DNA from: Nepenthes gracilis
Lineage: Eukaryota; Streptophyta; Magnoliopsida; Caryophyllales; Nepenthaceae
Direction of reading: 5' to 3'
Length of the DNA stretch: 64,000 nucleotides
Assembly (NCBI GenBank): GCA_033239525.1
Contig: BSYO01000004.1
Location: 3,100,001 to 3,164,000 of the forward strand
Positions within the stretch are counted from its first letter, which is position 1. Each line of letters starts with the position of its first letter. This document shows, in pieces, positions 49,201-61,267 of the stretch. A program made the position numbers and the translations under genes. Under the pieces are notes generated by a model. That model saw only the letters and a list, made by a program, of their open reading frames with translations, did no database searches and had not been told where the DNA came from.

Positions 49201-49601
49201 ATGCAAGAAACATTTGTGGTTTTCTCGCTCTCTGTCGAGGCCGAATATGATCTGTACCACAACTTGTTGTGAATTAATTTGGCTCTGCTTATGTCTTAAA
49301 TGACTTGCAGGTTTACATCCACATGCAAAGATACCTATATTGTGATAATCAGCTTCACTTCACATTTGCAGCCAACCCTGTTTTCCATGAAATTGACAAA
49401 ATATATCGAATGGATTGTCATCTCGTCCGTGACAAGATTCAAGAAGGAAGCGTTCAGACACACCCCATCACCACACATAATCAGTTGGCTGACATCTTCA
49501 CCAAGATTTTACCGTCCCACCGGCTCAATTCGCATCTATCTAAGATGGACATTATTAATATATATGCTCTATCTCGCGGGGACGTCTTAGAAAATATGTG
49601 A
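46221..49601 (+). pseudogene. pol: copia pol remnant: protease, integrase, RT, RNase H
   Basis: Protease: the active-site region reads WILDPGDTDH at ~46256, where the family has a D-S/T-G triad. Integrase: HCDLWGP and QSDNGSEF supply the first two acidic residues, but the third site reads VKRKH, with Lys in place of the usual catalytic Glu, and stops interrupt it at several points. RT at 47727-~48880 is a long uninterrupted frame with RYKCRLVAKGYTQE, HFDVNNAFLNG, KNIYGLKQASRQWY and an intact YVDD box. After the ambiguous base at 48888 the frame shifts. RNase H fragments (LRAFCDAD followed by a stop, VEAEYD) and the C-terminal QLADIFTKILPSHRLNSHL end near 49560, just before the 3' LTR. Confidence 0.9.
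48888..48888. other. Ambiguous base (n)
   Basis: The only undetermined base noticed in the window. It coincides with a reading-frame change in the copia RT, so that particular break may not be real. Confidence 0.95.
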
Positions 49602-49937
49602 TCCTCCCACCTTGTAAATTTTTAATTTTTAGATATTTTGTATTTTAGGATATATATTCTTTATACCGTTATGTAATTGTTTTAGGTTAGGATTTTATTT
49701 TTCCTTTTCTTTTCGATTATCGATTTATTCTTTCCTTTTTATTATTGTTTTTCTTTTCATTATAAGGAGCTGTGCTCCCTCCTTTGGCTGAGTGTGTACA
49801 AATTCTGCAATACAATTAATGCGGCTCAGACGTTCGCTATTTTCCAACGCTTGCACTTGAAGGCTTCCAGAGCCTTCTCCTTCGTTGTCCTCTTCATCTT
49901 CATCTTCTCCATCTGCATTTCGGTCTGATTTCTTACA
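49585..49937 (+). repeat. 3' LTR of the copia element
   Basis: Starts TCTTAGAAAATATG after a short purine-rich GCGGGGACG and ends TTCTTACA. It differs from the 5' LTR at about 15 positions, nearly all substitutions. Confidence 0.92.
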
Positions 49938-49942
49938 CATTT

Positions 49943-51440
49943 TAAAATGATTGATATTTTTATTAATTTAGGCAGAATTATTGAACCAATCAATTATCCC
50001 AACCTGTTAAATCAAGTAGTGTGGAGCGATTGAACCAGCTCCCAACAATACATTGGTTTTAAATTCCTTTAATCGTTTTTCATGCGGCATTAACCAAATA
50101 AAAGACAAAGCTGTTTCCACCGTTTATTTTTATTCTGGTCCACAACTAAGCAGCCCAAATTTTCATGGTCGAAATTTAGGCTGTCAACTGATTAAAAATT
50201 TTATTTTCAATCATAATTCTTATTTTTGAAATATCACTTTTTTTAAAAAATTAATTTCACCTATTTGATATATTAAAAAAATATCTGCATCTTGATTCGT
50301 AATTATACAAATTTAATGTCAAAATAATTTAAATTATTTACAAATTTTAAATAAAGATCTAATATGTATACGATATGATATGAAATTTGATGCTTTTTAA
50401 TAATAATGTAGTACAAGAAACAAGCATCAATAATAACGAAATAATAAAAAAAACTGAATGAAAAATTTGAAAGTTAAAAACTAATAATATTTTTAATATT
50501 TTTTCTTAAATAAATGATAGCATAAGAAATAAGAGTAGTCATTGTTGATTCAATTAAAATTAAATTTGGGCAATATATGGGTTAGGTTTAAATAAAAACT
50601 TATGACTGATAATGAGGCTGGTTAGAGGAGACCCGATGATCTGGGTCAAAAAATTTTAACCGTGTCCATTCATAAACTAAATTGGATTGATTCGGGTTGA
50701 TCAATAGATATTTTTTATTTTAAAAATATATATTTATATAAAAATATTAATAAATATAAAATATTTTAAAATTATAATATTTATGACAAAATACTATATA
50801 AGTACACATTTTAATAAAAAGTTATTAATTATACAAAATATAATTTATTAAAATATTTTTATCAAAATAGGTGTTTATTTAAAATAAAATGAAAAATATA
50901 TGTATATAATCTGTATTAAGCCAAGTCAAACCGAATACTTTTTTTTATGACTATGAGATGCCCAAAAAATAAATTAAAACCTAATCTTATGATTATATTC
51001 GTTTGTAATATTTTTATACTTTAATTAAATATTATAAAATTTTAAATTAATCAAATTAAATAAATTAAACAGTTTAAGTTTAATCATGTATAAGTCATAG
51101 TCACCCATGAAACGTGCTAACTTCAAATACAAATAGTTAGAGTGGGCTTTCAAATCCTATCAATATTGTATGTGATATATGTGGTCGAAAAATAATTATA
51201 TCAATCGATTCTTTTCAATGAAAGAAAAAATTCGTTAATTGACCTAACAATCAATCACACGTAGCCTTTAAAAAAATGGTTGCAAATCCGATAGAAAAAT
51301 AAATAAATATATAATTACAAACTTTAAAAAAATTATGGTTTCTTTGATTCTGAATTCCTATATATATATATATATATATATTTATTTATTTAGTTTTTAT
51401 GAAATTAAATATAGCATATTATATAATTTCTTTATATCTC
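49943..51440 (+). repeat. First copy of a ~2-kb tandem duplication (right part)
   Basis: It matches 51985-53520 in order and orientation. Shared landmarks: TGCGGCAT(T/G)AACCAAATAAAA, TTTTTATTCTGGTCCACA, GTCATAGTCAC versus GTCGTAGTCAC, CGTGC(T/C)AACTTCAAATACA, and TTTGATTC(T/C)GAATTC. The copia element sits at the left side of this copy. No gene is recognised in either copy. Confidence 0.85.
51360..51380. repeat. (TA)n microsatellite
   Basis: A run of about 20 alternating bases in the first duplication copy. The equivalent site in the second copy is 53447-53465. Confidence 0.8.
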
Positions 51441-51984
51441 TACTTATAAAATACTTAATAAGTAGAGGCAAGATTATCAAAGTATGGCTGTAAAATTCTT
51501 AAATATTTTGTTATTTTTATTTCATATTGCCTTGCAAAGGAGAATAGCTATTTTTTTTTAAATGTTGAGTTAACTATTTAATAGGTAATGATATTTTAGA
51601 AATTAAATCAAAATAAATTATAATATTTATTTATTAAAATCATGTTCTTAATATATTTGACATATAATTTAAGAATATTTTATAACAAATTGTTTAATAT
51701 ATTATATACTAAGTACAAATAATGACAATTATTTTTAATATATACTAAGTACCTAAAAATATGATTCAACCCAAATCTTATTTTGATCCATTAATAGCAA
51801 AATTTAAAGCCACAAGTCAATTTTATATGCATCACAAATAATATAAATGTTTCGTTAAGGGTTCTGAAATTATTTTAGTTAATTTTTTAACTTTTTATAC
51901 TCAGTCAGTATTTGAATATAGTTTATCATATCGAGATATATAAATATTTATATAATTGGCCTAGGCCGTATATATTGAGCTCGG

Positions 51985-53520
51985 TCTATTTTAAAATAGC
52001 CAAATTTTTTATAAATTTGGATTAAATTATCAAGTCAATCAATCATGTTGACTTGCTGAATCAAATTGTGCTGGCCCCTTAAGGTAGCTTCCAACTGGAC
52101 ATAATTTTTGAATTCCTACGATCGTTTCACATGCGGCATGAACCAAATAAAAACGAAGCTCTCTCCACCATTCATTTTTATTCTGGTCCACAGCTAAGCC
52201 GCCCTAATTTTTGGAACTGTCTAAAATTTTAATTTAAATCTTAAATATTATTTCTTAATATCATTTTTTAAATTATTTTTACTATTAATTTTACCTATAT
52301 AATATTTTACAAAATTACCTTCATGTTGAATCATATTATACAAATTCAATGTCAAAACAATTTAAATCATTTACAAATTTAAAATAAAGTTCTAAATTTG
52401 AGGTTTTTTTACCTTATATGTATACAATACCATACGAAATTTGATATTTTTTAATAATAAAGTAGTAAAATAATAATAATAATAATAATAATATCAACAA
52501 ATTTTGGATAAAACATTTGAAAGTATAAAACTAATAATATTTTCAATATTTTTCTTAAGTAAATGTTAGCAGAAGGAATGAGAGTAGCCTTTGGTAGATC
52601 CAATCAAAATAGGATTTTAGACAAATATTTGTTTTATTTAAATAAAAATTTATGATTGATAAATTGATTGGGCTAAACAAATTTTGATCACAAGCGTCAA
52701 AAGTCCTAATTGTGTTTATTCAAAAGCTAAATCAGGTTGATTCAGGGGTGATCTATAAATATATATATTTTATTTTAATATATATATTTAAAAATTTATA
52801 TTTATATAAAAATATCAATAAATATATAATATTTTAAAAACTATAACATTAATAATAAAATATTTTGTAAATATATATTTTAATAAAAAATATTTACATA
52901 AAAATTATTAATTTATTAAAATAAAATATTAAAATACATAGTTATTTAAAATAAAATAATACATTTACATATTCGAGCTGGGCCACGACGGACTGGACGT
53001 TTTTATTCGTGACCATGTGCCGCCTAACAAATAAATTGGAACTTAAAATTATAATTATATCCGTTTAAAATATACATATAATTTAATCAAATTAAATAAA
53101 TTAAATGGTTTAACTTTAATTAGGTGTAAGTCGTAGTCACGCATGAAGCGTGCCAACTTCAAATACATGAAATTAGAGATATTCTTATACTTTGCAAATC
53201 TCGTGAATGGTGGGATTTCAAATCCTATAAATACTGTATGCAATAAATACAGCGGAAAATAATTTTATCAATAAATTGTTTTCAATTTAAAATAGAAAAA
53301 AAAAAAAATCCGTTGTTCACCTAACAACCAGTGACACGTGGTAGCCTTTAAAAAATTGCTGCAAATCCAATTGGAAAAAAATAATAAATAAGAATGATAT
53401 AATTGCAAACTTCAAAAAATTCGGGTTTCCTTTGATTCCGAATTCATATATATATATATATATATTAATTTTGATAAAATTAAATATATTGTATTATATT
53501 ATATTATATAATTTTTTATA
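51985..53520 (+). repeat. Second copy of the ~2-kb tandem duplication
   Basis: Corresponds to 49943-51440 with a period of about 2.04 kb. Identity is moderate, with many small indels, so the duplication is old. Contains an (AAT)n run at 52471-52493 and a (TA)n run at 53447-53465. Confidence 0.85.
52471..52493. repeat. (TAA)n microsatellite
   Basis: About seven TAA units, absent in expanded form from the equivalent place (~50400) in the first duplication copy. Confidence 0.8.
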
Positions 53521-53697
53521 TCTATGTAGAGTTAAAATAATCCAAATATGGTTGTGCAATTTTTTGGTATTTTATTATTTTTATTTCATAAGATCGGACG
53601 TATCATATTTTCAAGAATATTAAAATGATAATTTTGTATTTTTTTTGCCTGTAATGAGTAATTATTTTCTATTGTTTTACAATATTAATCAGGGTTG

Positions 53698-53698
<1 letters not shown>

Positions 53699-53738
<40 letters not shown>
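53699..53738. repeat. (TA)n microsatellite, ~40 bp
   Basis: The longest pure TA run in the window. Confidence 0.9.
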
Positions 53739-53740
<2 letters not shown>

Positions 53741-55015
53741 ATTTTTTATCCATTTTTTTATCTTTTTATTGCTAAATTGTCATCTAAATATTGAAAATAT
53801 GGCAGGATGACTTGCCACGTAGAAATCTTTTTATATTATAATATATATAGTATAATTTTTTATTAACAGTATATAATTTTAATTTTTGAGGTATTAATAA
53901 TCAAATTTTTAGCTCATTTATTTATATCATAAATTAATGTATTTTTTATTTTTGTGGTTGCCATTCTTAAACTATGTAATATGTAATTTAATAGTATATT
54001 ATCGGGCCTTAATTTTGAATTTTCAAAGTAAAAAAAATCACGTGACGAAAGAGTTTATCAATCAAATAGCCTGATTTTTAAATTGCATAGACCGTAAATG
54101 GTTAAATTTAGGCTAATTATTTACATATAAATAAATAGATTTCTTACTATAATCTTACCACTATCATAAAATAATATGTATGCTTTAATATTATGTCATT
54201 AAAATGTGATTTTGTTTAGCTAAAAATACAGAAATTGATTGATAGACAGATGATGAGGGATACCAAAGTCGCACCCTAAATTATTAGGTGTTGTCACTCT
54301 CTTGGCAAGACAGCAGGTGTCCGTTTGGTTGATTACCTTTCAAAAAATATATATTATTAAAGTCTTGAATGGATTTATACATAAATAATGTTGGTGATAT
54401 TTTATTATATCAATCAGCAGATATTTAATTTATTTTTAATTTTTTTTGATATTTTTTATAATTATTTTTTACAAATAACTTAGCACGTGATATTTCTGGG
54501 TATTTATAGGTAAGGTAAAAAAAATTATATAAATATATTATAATATTAATAAATATAAAATTTATAATAATCTGATGTAGTCCATAATTATTTGGTACTT
54601 AATCTGTCAAATACACAAATTTAACAGTACAGAAAAAATTTAAAATAAAAGGTATAAAAAATCTAAACGAAACTTTACAGTTAATTTTACCTTAAGAGTA
54701 AATTGATACATGAAAGAATCACAAATATAATTAGAAATAAAAAACTATATATATTTTTTAAAAAGATAACTTTTATTTTAAACTTTAAGTAAAAATGAAA
54801 TAAAATTTAGACTTTAAATTAAAAAATAAAATCTTGACCTATATTAAAAAAATTAAAAAATTCTCCCAAACACAATGAAAAAAAAAATCAAAATTAACCT
54901 TTATTTTAAAATTTTTCTATACTTCTACATATTTTTAACACCACTCCTACATCAACATACAACTTTAAATATAGCTAATTTAACTTTTCTCTCTCTCTGT
55001 ATATGTAGCTAATTT

Positions 55016-55020
<5 letters not shown>

Positions 55021-55052
<32 letters not shown>
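55021..55052. repeat. (CT)n microsatellite, ~32 bp
   Basis: Sixteen CT units. A shorter CT run ~30 bases upstream has the same left neighbour (AGCTAATTTAACTT), so the unit was locally duplicated. Confidence 0.9.
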
Positions 55053-55056
<4 letters not shown>

Positions 55057-55760
55057 GTGATAAAGTAAACACTAAAATAAATATTATAAAAAATCAAAAT
55101 AAAATAAAATATTAACCCCATGTTTGTTTGATAAAAAAAAATTTTACTCACATATTATTTTTTAAAAAATATTTATTTTATAATTTGATTATATTTTAAT
55201 AATAAATAAATATTTTTAAATAAATAGTTATTTTTAGATATCAAAAAATAATTATTGTCACCTCTCTATTAGTATTAATTATTCCCAAATAATTAAACAT
55301 ATTTATTTCCATATCAATTTTTTTTATATTCTAAAAATGTCCATAAATAAATAAATAAATAAATATATATATAATTATTTGATATACAATTATTTAATTA
55401 TTATATTTAATAAATATTTATTATATACACATAATATTATATCACATATAATATTTAATAATACATAATATTATATTAAATAATTAATAAATATTTAATA
55501 TATATATTCATAATTATATATACATAATATTTAATATGTAATATTATATTATATAATAATACATAATATTATATTAAATATAATATTTAATAATATGTAA
55601 TATTATATCAAATAGTTAATAAATATTTAATATATACAAATAATTAAATATATGTAATATATATTCAAAACTATATATTATATAACATATTTATTAAATA
55701 TATATTTTTATAATAAAAATATATATTATACTAAATAATAATTTAAAATAACATACATAC

Positions 55761-55766
<6 letters not shown>

Positions 55767-55792
<26 letters not shown>
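55767..55792. repeat. (TA)n microsatellite
   Basis: A TA run following an ACATACATAC stretch. Confidence 0.8.
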
Positions 55793-55798
<6 letters not shown>

Positions 55799-58351
55799 AA
55801 AGAATATCTTTGTCATTAAATGAGGGTAACAAAATTATTATAATAAATTTTTACCTTATTTATCATACTATTCTACAAATTAAATATTAAAATATTAATT
55901 TTTAACTTATTCTATTCTAACAACTAAATATAAAAATAATAATTTTTAACTCTATTATCATTTTATTCTATTTACTGAAAATAATAATTATATTTTTATA
56001 TTATTTTATTTCAGTAATTAAACATACCATATAAATAATTCTAATATATTTTTTTCCTTATAAACTCACTTGAAATTCAACACACTATAGATTCTATATA
56101 ATAAAAAGATACAATTCATTTCATAACATATCGATACTTTACAAAAAATAAAAACAAATAAATTAAAAGAAATAATAGGCTGTATATTTAAAATTAAAAA
56201 AATATTATTTATATATTTAATTATACTAAAATTATTAATTTTATAATTTAAATATAATAAAACTTACACAAATTTTTTATAATTTTAATATAAATAAATA
56301 TATAAATAATATTTTTAATATTAAAATTTATGTATTCTTCTCTTGAGCTATGCCCACATTCTCACAAGATTAAACAAAGGAAGAAAATTGAAACTTCCGT
56401 CATTGTACTCTTACATTTGAGGACCAATAATTCAATAAATAAATAAATGAATAAATTTTAACGCTTGATAATCTAAAAAATAAATCGTAACCGTTAATTT
56501 TTTTAAATCTAACGGCTCTCATCTTCAATTTTCGAACCAATCTTCAATTTTTCAAAAATCTAACGGCTGACTGTAGGCAAGGCAACTATGACCTAAAGAA
56601 CCCAGCCGCACGGTGCATCTAAAACTTTTAAAAATTGCACTAACTTGGAAAATATTTTCTAGATATAGACACTGCAATTAAAATAATTAAATTTTTTTAT
56701 TTTCAGTAAATTTTTTTTTTTCAATACTATCCGAAATTGAGAATAAAATGGAGCAGCCCATCCGATAAATGAGTACTTCCTTGCTACTTAAAACTACGAA
56801 GTTGATAAAAGCATATTTTGTTTGTTTATTGTTTAATTTAATGCTTTTTTTCAATAAGCTTAAGAAATCAGATTAATTATATCGATTAAAAAATTTCAAT
56901 TTAAATTAACTCCACAGCTTAATAATTAATGTTTACATCTCTCAATTTGGAACCATGAAACCTCACCATTTTCTTCAAATAATTTTATATTTATTTTTAT
57001 TTTTATATTGTTTTTTTATCGTATTACCCTAATTTTTTCTGAGTTTATATCTTATTTCCATTATTCTAATGGAAACTAACTTACTTTTCTTTACATATAA
57101 TTACTTCCTCACCCAATACATTTATATATTTCATCATTTTCCATCTTATTTATTTGGATAACCTCACCTATTCATCTTAGTATTATCATTTTTTTTTTAC
57201 TGAAATTGAATTTTGAAAGGAACATTTTGCAGAGACTATAACTTCAGATACGTCAGTTTGATTAGTGGCATGTTTAGAGGGCAACTTGTAAGTCGGCTTA
57301 GAACCAATCCAGAACTGACTGATATACACTGTCATTCTAAGGTTCATATTATCAACTCTTAAAATCTGTCTTACCAGTAATTATTCCATGGAAAGTGTAT
57401 TGGGCTATTACCTTTCCTAGATTAAGCTATCAATGTGCCGTTTGAAGAAGCTGAACATCTATTTTTGATTCTGAAAAAGGAATTGATTTGCAGCCTGATG
57501 ACGAGGGTTTCAATGATCTGTTGAGAACTCCACTGAACTTTAGCATCATTGGCATGGCCATTGTTAGCTTTCAGCTGATGAAAGAGTTAGAATGTTGTTG
57601 TCAATCAATATGTTGATACCACATTTGGATCCCTTTGAATGATATTATAGAATTATGAGGCCGAGAAAGCAGAGTTTTACAGCCATGGTTGTGTTGTTGA
57701 TGACTCAACAGTGTATGCATACTGCCTCCCCCACCCAACAAAACACAGAACCAGAGAAGAATAAGAAGAAGAAGGTGCGGGCAAGTTCAGGAGTAAGATA
57801 TTTCACAATACTATATGCAAATATATGAATAGGGGAAAAGGTGGTGGTGGTTAATGGCATGATCAAGGGATTAGAATAGACTAATAAGGTTTTATCATTG
57901 AGGGGGATAGAAAACCATAAAACCTTTTGACATTCTGAGGGCGATTTTGATAAATTTGCGGATTATCCAACTTGCTTGTCAGCCCTATCTATGAGCATTT
58001 ATCAAGGATGTAAGAACATGTCAATGCAAATGCAGCTATAGCTTTCCCTTACTAGTCATTTCTCGTCCCATTTCCATTGACATTTACACGCCATAGATGA
58101 CAAAAAGTGCCAAGCTTGGTGGTAAATTCCTTGACCTTTTTACACTTTTGGCCTTTTTCTGTTCTTTTTCCCCCTTTAAACCATTCTCTAAATCTTTGGT
58201 TACTTTGAAAAATTGGATGACTAATGAGTAGCTACTCCAGGTGTTTTCAAATTCTGTCACAGTTTGACACAAACTCTTCACAGCATCTCTGAAGATTCAG
58301 AAACTCCCCTGCCCTTCATTTGGTTTGGTATTCCTAACCCTGTCAGTTCTT

Positions 58352-60440
58352 TTAGAACTGTTTCCCTTCAAATGTTTGGCCAAACTGCCAATTTGCAGGA
58401 GCAACATTGTAGGATGTTAGCGTTCTCCCACTGCTAATCGTCACCTCAAAAGATAGAGGCTGCTCTTTAAGATTTATACTGCATTGCCAATACTGACCCC
58501 AGTTCCTTGCCATTGGCATCCATCCTGTTTTCGAACCCTTAATTTTCACTGCTACCACCTCGCCATCCAATCCCACATTTGTGATGAGAACTTGATTAAA
58601 GTTAGCGTTGCCCATCAAAGTAAATCTTATTCCCTCAAGTCGGTAACAATTTGCCCTACATATATTACCCCATCGATTGCATCAGACAAGAAAACAACCA
58701 GGCTTTACTAATGATCCTGTTTGGGTACTTTCATATTTTATTATCTTTTGTACTCCTAACTGTGAAAATTTTATTGTAGTAACTTAGACGACTCTTCTTA
58801 TGATTATAGTCGTCCAAATTTGTGGGCTAAAATATTCACTGTTGTGAGTACAAATGACTCTAGCAGCACCCTTTTCTAAGTGTCAAAAGAGGAAATGTGG
58901 ATTTATGCTACTTGTTACCTTCTATACTGCACTGGCACTATATCGGCTTTACGTTGTGCAATTTCAGTGAATGCAGCCTCGGACATCTCAAAGTGCTCGC
59001 GAGGGAAGTTGCACCAGCCACCATAATCAGCAGGAAGGCCATAATTAGGGGGACAGAAATCTGCTGCGGTAACAACAATAGATGGGCTCCCGGGCAGGCA
59101 CCAGAGGATGTGGTCAACGCATCTGAGCTCAAAGCAGCTGCCGCAGGTACTTCCTTTGTTGAATAGCATAGTGCTTAGTCCAGAAATGTACTTCCCATAG
59201 TTCGTTTTGTGAAGGTCACCATAACCACATGCGCCCTCTGCAGCATGTAAATGTGATAGCTTATTGTTATCATCTCGGTCAAACTGTTGGGGCGGGTCAC
59301 GTGTACGTGAGGCCCATTACCTGTCATACATAGACGCTCTTTTCGTTTTTCAATATTGCCACTTGAGATTGCAGAATGTAACTTCTTGCAATGGAGGCTC
59401 GAGCAGTGAATTGGTAGGAGGTAAATACTTGGTATACTCACAATTAGGGCTTGAGCGGAAATTAGCAGAATGTCCATGCGCAATCATCGCTCAAGAAGGA
59501 GATTGGCAGAATCCTCGCATGCCATTGGTGCTTGAGTGAAAGACCCATTTTTTTATACAAATTGAGTGCAGCTATACGACCTTGTACAGTTTACCAATAT
59601 GAATTCTGAATTTGAGGGTAAACACGGAGTGAAAAAAGAAAGAGAGAAATGTGTTATTCTAATATTTGGACGACATTTTTGCTTGGATTTCTGGTATGTT
59701 ATACTAATTCGTGTGTAGATTACTTTTACTAAACTATTTTTTGGTCTTCTCAGTTTTGCTTTCATTTGGTATAATTCTCAAGTTTCTGCTTGTGTGATGG
59801 TGTTATAAAACTTTATTGAGAGGATATTTATGTGATAATATCTGAGAGTTATGTTGGATTTGTGCAACCATAAACGATCATAGTGAAGTTCTATATGGAG
59901 AAGTCTTTCCCAGTAATTTAAAGTGATTTTCTTTGTTGTTATGATTTACATTTGTTATTTATCGTAGCTGTGCTATGTTATCTCCCCATGGATGCAAACA
60001 ATCAAGGAGTGTTTTCAGAAGCTATTATATTATATTATATTCTACTCAGATTAAATGTTGTCAGCTTCATCTTCTTAAATAAGCCGTTCCATTTGTATAA
60101 CCTTCAAACTTAAATCTTCATCAAAAAGCGTTTTCAAACTCATTTTAACTATTTTTGTGACAGAAATCGAGCTTCGGCTTCCAGAGCGAGTAAATTCTTT
60201 TAGAGGCTAGTCCGCGTAAGTACTAGTGCCTACAAGCTGAAGGAAATCAGAAATTGAAACTCTGAAAATGTGTAGAGGAATCATACCAGTCATAATGGAA
60301 CCATTTGCATCTTTAGTGTAAGTCGCAGTTGCAGATTTCCACTCTTCGTCTGTAAATTTCCATTCTTCATCATCAGCAGCGGCGGAACTGCATCTATACA
60401 GTAATACTGAGCACACGATAGTGATTTTTAGTGTTTCCAT
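58352..60440 (-). CDS. EXPA: Alpha-expansin (EXPA), three exons, intact frame
   Basis: Secreted protein that loosens cell walls by disrupting cellulose-glucan contacts without hydrolysis. Exons by splice sites and phase: 60440-60287, 59237-58919, 58655-58352. The 777-bp coding sequence gives 258 residues, the usual length. Residues 1-22 look like a signal peptide. The domain-1 barrel has GACGYGD (53-59), [11 protein letters not shown] (81-91), [11 protein letters not shown] (97-107), DFCPPN (111-116) and GGWCNFP (124-130). Domain 2 has [31 protein letters not shown] and the typical ending GQTFEGKQF. The conserved HFD motif reads HFE (133-135). The [10 protein letters not shown] and DYGGWCNFP strings recall the EXPA12-type clade, a placement from memory. 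DEEWK occurs twice (24-28, 31-35), a small local duplication. Introns are 1049 and 263 bp. Confidence 0.93.
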
Positions 60441-60583
60441 TTTGAGACAGAAAGCAGTTCTTCAGAGAGATGATCTTGTAGGCTAAATTTGTTTTCTTTT
60501 TCCTGCTTGCTTTCCCCACTTTCTTCTCCTCTTATTCTAGGGATTGTTGTGGGTGAAAGTAGAAGAAAAGAGAAGTTCAACTG

Positions 60584-60589
60584 TTTATA
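60584..60589 (-). promoter_or_regulatory. Candidate TATA box of the expansin gene
   Basis: TATAAA on the minus strand, about 145 bases before the start codon. The match and distance are plausible, but nothing else supports it. Confidence 0.35.
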
Positions 60590-60769
60590 ATCGCATCAAA
60601 GTTCATACCCAAGAAACCGAATCAGCGGATTTTTGTCTTTATGTCTATGACTTCTCCTTTCTTCTCCTCCTTTCAAAAAGAGAGCATCGGAAGAAGAGGA
60701 AGCCCGATAGTCAAAAAGGGCTTGCGCCTGCGTTTTCCCAAACGGAGGTACGTTTTCTCAGTGCATAGC

Positions 60770-61267
60770 AGAGGAAGACGAAAAGGGTTTTGTTTTTTTT
60801 TTGGTAATTTAATAATCATTTTAAATATATTTTTATTTAAATATTATTATTATAAATAAATAAAATATTAAATTATTAATAATATTTTCATAATGATGAT
60901 ATTTCGCTAGCATCACTTATTAATACATAAATAAGAATATATTATTATATTTTAAAAATATGTTGAATTTGTACTTTTTTTTTTAACAAAAATGTGTTGA
61001 TATTAATTAAATTTTAAAGTATAATTATTACATATATTTAATAATTTGGTACAGTACATGTGAATTTCTTTATGAAAAGATATATCTTATGGTCAAATCT
61101 TTCAAAAAAAAAAAAAAACTTATCCCAAATTTTACTAATTGCATAAATAGCATTTAATTCGTATAAATTTTTATTTAATACAGGTTAAGGGTTTAAAAGA
61201 AAACTCTATTTCTCAAAAAGACAAAGAAACTTATTTTTAATATTTTTATTACTTATTTTTATATGAG
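60770..61267. other. AT-rich spacer upstream of the expansin gene
   Basis: No gene. From about 61190 an A/T palindromic MITE-like unit begins (left end CTCTATTTCTCAAAAAGAC, with a loosely complementary right end near 61370-61400). It overlaps the start of the dispersed repeat copy B. Confidence 0.45.

Larger units (their letters stand above)
44620..49937 (+). mobile_element. Ty1/copia LTR retrotransposon, 5.3 kb, defective
   Basis: LTRs of 352 and 353 bp, about 95% identical by eye, flank a copia-order interior: gag, protease, integrase, RT, RNase H. The perfect pentamer CATTT at 44615-44619 and 49938-49942 is the target duplication. A Met-tRNA-type primer site follows the 5' LTR. The coding region has in-frame stops, frame changes, an altered protease site and an altered integrase catalytic residue, and one ambiguous base at 48888. 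It cannot move on its own. Confidence 0.95.
53530..58351. other. AT-rich spacer downstream of the expansin gene
   Basis: No gene is supported. It includes microsatellites and an extreme A/T stretch at 55375-55800 with loosely tandem words such as AATATTATATTAAATA. The region 57210-57800 is less AT-rich and has two short protein-like frames on the plus strand (near 57260-57360 and 57490-57615) that could be relics of exons, but I cannot assign a family. Bases just below 58352 should include the expansin 3' untranslated region. Confidence 0.5.

Noticed and set aside
59264..59539. 91-codon plus-strand frame inside expansin intron 1
   Set aside because: No recognisable domain. It lies within an intron of a well-supported gene on the other strand.
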